NCBI GenBank assembly: GCA_026874595.1
Contig: CM049309.1
Span: 19,033,576 to 19,097,575 of the forward strand
Origin: Sipunculus nudus
Lineage: Eukaryota; Annelida; Sipuncula; Golfingiida; Sipunculidae
DNA: 64,000 bases
Direction: 5' to 3'
The notes under the pieces: model-generated
What the model was told of the DNA's origin: nothing
The model's input: only the letters and a program-made list of their open reading frames with translations
Database searches by the model: none
Part shown: piece by piece, positions 59,759 to 64,000 of the stretch
How the letters are laid out: the number at the start of each line of letters is the position of its first letter
How positions within the stretch are numbered: the stretch's first letter is position 1
Translations under genes and position numbers: made by a program

Positions 59759-62455
59759 CAGACACAAAACATGTAATAGGGGTTTATTTGTTTGGCATTA
59801 CTATTGTCTGATAATCTTTATTTGATTGAAGTATGAGAATCAGTACAGTCTGCATGGTCCTTTAAGAAATCCAAGTGAACCATGACCTTCTACCACATGA
59901 ATGTGGCCATGCAATATTAAACATATGTTTAAATATCTAATTTGAAAATCTCATGAACATGCATGACACAAACAAAATTCAAGAATTGGGAACATTTTTT
60001 TATAATTTATTTCAATAACCATGAGGGGATCAATATATCACAAGTTCAAAGGTAACTTTTTTTAAACCAGTCCCTCTGGCATTAGAAATAGTTCTTTCTT
60101 GCCATTTAAAAGGCATATGTATTTATTAACCCTCCATTCTTCTCTCCAAGGCAGTGAAGTATTGAACGATATCTCTGTTGATTTTCACAGTGTTAGAATC
60201 ACATTGTTGTCAACAGAAGACAGGTAGAGTGATCATTTTCATTTGTGTCTCATCTACGCAGGGAAGCCAATTGTTACAACCAAAGCAGATCCCTAGTGTA
60301 ATCAAAACAGGTTGATCTAGTCAAATTCATCAGGATTTACCAAGGCTGAGTTATTTTTTCCCATATTCCAAAAGAAGTGAGGCAAAGAACTGGTTCAACG
60401 GCTTCATTCTAAGGTTCCACGATTGAGTCCATAATTTAACAGCTGAGTGGATTCTACTGTTGTAGTTAAACCAGACAGAAGACACAGGATAGGTAAAATA
60501 ATCCAACAAAGACCACCTGAAGACCAGATGCAATAGCATTGGGACATCTCATCTACGTGTATCGTATCAAAGAATCCTGTGCGTGATGGCTTTCTCCAAC
60601 AATCAAATGCTTCGTTTACTTTGACAAACCTGCCTCAAGGAGTTTTTTTCCCTCACTGGTTCCCTGGGGCTGATATAAAAGCACTTCTTTTCAATTTTCC
60701 AGCACATACCACAAACTCTAAATGAGTTCTCAGAAAGCTTCCTCGTTCTTTGCGATCTTCTTCATCTGGCCTTAATCATTCTGTAAATTTCCATTGACAA
60801 TCCCAGTAAAGATGGATGGGCTCCTTTGGTATATTCGATGCGGTTTAAATCAGGACCAATCATATCACATCTGGTTCACACACAAGATGTAGGGCTGGTA
60901 GGTCTGTGAATTTCTCCGGATTTATGAAGCTTTCATTTTCTTCCAAAAAGATATCCCGGAGCAGTCAAAAAGCATCTTCAGATACCCAACGGCAAATATG
61001 ATATTAATTAAATGAAACTGGCTAGATGTTCTCTTCTTGGTTTTCCAAAGTGTTCCTGTCTTTGTTGTTTTGCCTTTCAAGTTGGTGTTTGAAACAGAAA
61101 CTAACATCCTTGTGAAAATTTCCCTTTTTATGAAATTTAACTGGTCCAAATCATGTATACTTTTTCACAGGACCAAAAACTTCCATTAGTGAAATATCCT
61201 TTGTTGAATAAAAAGTCCTTGGTGGAATTGTTGTACATATATGAATTCTCAAATTATTTTCAAGATACAGGGCTCAAACAGTAGTTGTACTGATATAATT
61301 TTTTAAATATACAAAATACACAGTTTACCTAGAAGAATATACAGAAACCCTGCATGTATCACTAAAGATGTCTTGTTACATGTGCTCTAAAATAAATATA
61401 AATGGACTAGATAAAAAAATATTCAGTGGATCTATAAACCACTGATTTTATAATACACAGAATAGTTTATTATGATTTTTAAATACACAAAATGGTTTAT
61501 TATAAATATCAGATATTTTTTTAGTGGTGTAATCAACTGCCAACAGGAGCTGACATTCACATTCTCTTTGTCATTTAATGGGAAAACAATAAACAAACAA
61601 AATAAATGGAGGGACAGGCTATTTTTTTATTAAATGGTCAAATTTGGGAAATTCTGCTAAGCTTAAGAAAAGCCATAATCTACTTCATATCCAATAAACA
61701 CAAGAACAACACCAAGTACAATCATCTATGAATGAAAATTTTGCATAAAATTTATTCAGTACAAATTGAAGGATTCATGAAAAAGGACTATGTGCTCATA
61801 TGTGGCCTAATGCAAATTTAGTACAGAGTCAATGACCTGCTTTTGAGTCTGAACTTACAGGCAGAAAAACAATCACAGTTCCTGCCAGCACAACAAGATA
61901 CAATGGAATGAATTTAACAATTGACTGCCTAATTCAACTGTTTATACAGACGTGACATAATACAACAGACCTGGGGGATAAATGGTTTAAGTAAACCTTT
62001 AAAATCATCACCTGGTAACTGAGTAAGTTAATATACAGAATCAGAGGAGTACTGTATTCCTGCAAGGACTAATAATTGATTATATAACTTTCCAAGTCCA
62101 TTGGCCAGTGCAGTTTTTGTGTCTATGTCAGGCCCTGGCCATAGCTATTTTTTCCATCTTCTGAACTGTACATATACACACAGAAGATACAATGTAAAAC
62201 AAACATCCATGCACACAATACTTGTTCATCACAACTATACCACGCTGAGCTAACAACAAACATGCACCATTCAAATATACATATATTAATATGTTATATA
62301 TATACCATTCAAACAACAAATATTAATATGTAATATATATAGACCATAATATATTACATTAAAACAGTCCCATATTACACTTATATAGGGAAATAGGGAA
62401 ACAGGGAAAAGAAAGATATCAAGCATCTGTGATGCTTGGATTTTGTCACTGTCAT
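59759..62455. other. Non-coding DNA
   Basis: Unique. About 60110-61150 is less AT-rich than its flanks and holds two minus-strand ORFs, 60922-61149 (75 codons) and 60351-60539 (62 codons), with stop-broken sequence between them. It could be a decayed gene or transcript copy, but no family is recognisable. The rest is AT-rich, with TA-rich tracts near 62285-62340. Confidence 0.4.
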
Positions 62456-62645
62456 GTACGTGTACAGTGAAAACTTGAAATTACGACCACCAACAGGACC
62501 TTGATGAAGTGGTCCAATTGTCGAGGTGGTCATCAAAATGAGGTCTGATATAGAGAGCAAAAAGAACTAGGACCCTGAAAAATTGGTCACAATTTTGAGG
62601 TGGTCACAGTTGTGGAGTGGTCACAATTGTGGGGTAGTCCATTTT
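62456..62645. mobile_element. Pogo-like MITE fragment, second copy
   Basis: ACAGTGAAAACTTGAAATTACGACCACC is related to the start at 12396. It is followed by inverted GGTGGTCA blocks (GAGGTGGTCATCAAAATG, GAGGTGGTCACAGTTG, GTGGTCACAATTGTGGGG). The mix of GACCACC and GGTGGTC suggests a hairpin-like or rearranged element. Confidence 0.45.
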
Positions 62646-64000
62646 ATTATCATGTAATGTCTTTTATCATGCTGACAACAGAACAGTGATTACCTGTATC
62701 CTTCATTTATAAGAGTCAAATAAATTATTATATATTTGACCATATCTTATTTCATCTTACTTATTTTTCGTTGTGCAACCAATTTTTACTTAAAATTGTG
62801 ACATTAGATATACTTTTTTATATAAAAAAAATTGCAGCTGGGAGTATACATGAAAATTGCTGTTTAAGTAAAATGTATGTTGATGGACAACAAATGGCAC
62901 TGTTGTTCATGCTAGAAAACAATTCTATATCAAATTTAATTTTCTATCATGTAACAGGGCTAGAAAGTTAATGATATCAAAGACATATAACTCTTACTTT
63001 TTAAAAATTGGTCATCACTTAATAAGATCATTGTGCAGTGTGTCAAAGGGGTTGTGCAGTGTGAATGTTTCCTCAATTTGCTTCCTGAATTTAACACTAG
63101 ATGGAGCTGACAGTCATTGAAGGTATAGATTACTGTAAATCATGTGAGTGAATAATACAGTGCCCTACTGATGTTGAAATTCAGTAGCCAAACAAAATCA
63201 TTACTTTTACTGTCATATTCCACTTAACCTGTGTACCACAAAAAGGGTATTCCTTCAGCGAATTGCCTGATAAAATAATACAAAAGAAAAAGAATTTTGC
63301 AAAGCTTTTTCATGCATGCCATCATTTTTTTTGGACAAAGAATGTGTGGAATTTATAGATGTCTTTGAAGCTAGTGAATTCATGGTTATATTTAGTTCCT
63401 TTCATAAGTGGATACATTAATATATTCCTTTGGCAATATATATTTATGCACCTAACACCAAATTTTAAAACTGCTCTGTATAGCTATTTTATCAAGGCAG
63501 AAATCATTTCAAACCAAACCTTGCTGAGAATTTTTCAAATTTAATTCTAATAGTGCAAATAAGTAAATACTAATAATTGGTATGTTATTTATGTATGAGG
63601 TATGTTTCTTTGATCCTGTGTCACACTGTCATTACATGTATGCCCTTTTAAAGAAAAGCTAGAACTTTAAACATCAGTATTAAGGAAAGATAAAAGGAAA
63701 AAATTAAAAAGTTATGTTATTGCTTACAGTATTAATATGACTAAGGTGCCAATTTTATAAACTGTATCAACCAGTGTCTGTAAATGTGATTGGAGTGGAA
63801 TGTTCTTGAAATCCAACTGGCATATTCCCAACTAATTCTGTCTTTGTCAACCATGATTGTACATTAAAGGGAACATCACATAAATAAGATGATACCAAAC
63901 TCTTTAAGGGTTTACTGCCCAGGGTATCATTAAGTTTACATCCAAGCTGCATCTACTATTATAGAGAGAATCAAGGGGATACACAATCACTGGTGAACAG
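62646..64000. other. Non-coding DNA, nothing specific seen
   Basis: AT-rich unique sequence to the window end. Four short ORFs of 60-66 codons have no recognisable features. Confidence 0.5.

Noticed and set aside
60351-61149. Decayed two-exon gene on the minus strand
   Set aside because: The two ORFs are separated by sequence with stops, no splice pair is convincing, and neither protein resembles a known family.

Overview
This window looks like non-coding DNA from an animal nuclear genome. It is AT-rich, has no open reading frame longer than about 150 codons in any frame, and shows no recognisable protein domain, rRNA, intact tRNA gene, CRISPR array or bacterial-style gene. The best guess for the source is a mollusc, probably a bivalve. 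The reason is the repeat content: GGAC/GACA microsatellite tails running into a stem-loop that ends in GAGCTAAAAA, AGGTCAAGGTCACC blocks, and elements built from internal tandem repeats. These resemble the pearl and Helitron-like non-autonomous elements described from bivalves. This is recognition by pattern; no database search was run.

Layout. 1-2328: unique non-coding DNA. 2329-3826: a 34-bp minisatellite in two blocks. 3827-8193: non-coding DNA holding a TTAA-ended MITE (6189-6677), a dispersed repeat (6678-6930) and a degenerate tRNA-derived SINE (about 7476-7560). 8194-10834: a large satellite with nested periods (28 bp, 82 bp, 490 bp). 10835-29235: mostly unique DNA with a pogo-like fragment, a purine-rich strand-asymmetric tract, a SINE tail and several higher-complexity blocks that look like regulatory DNA. 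29236-29912: a second, unrelated 34-bp minisatellite. 29913-46620: unique DNA with scattered elements (31483-31935, 34236-34500, an LTR-like segment at 38992-39345, a MITE at 42575-42935, a SINE at 45131-45210). 46621-51075: a cluster of mollusc-type repeats. 51076-57420: mostly unique. 57430-59758: one tandem-repeat element interrupted by a second. 59759-64000: unique DNA with one more pogo-like fragment.

The unique stretches contain several 150-700 bp blocks with higher GC and higher sequence complexity than their surroundings, dense in transcription-factor-like motifs: a full RFX X-box at 24533, paired octamers beside a SOX-like site at 26194, an inverted AACAA/TTGTT pair at 52109 and TALE-like TGACA cores at 45513. 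This pattern fits a regulatory gene desert or a very large intron near a developmental gene. That is an inference and needs cross-species alignment. No exon or gene can be assigned. The clearest result is the nested insertion at 58165-59391, where a neighbouring tandem unit acts as an empty-site control and the period arithmetic closes to within 1 bp.
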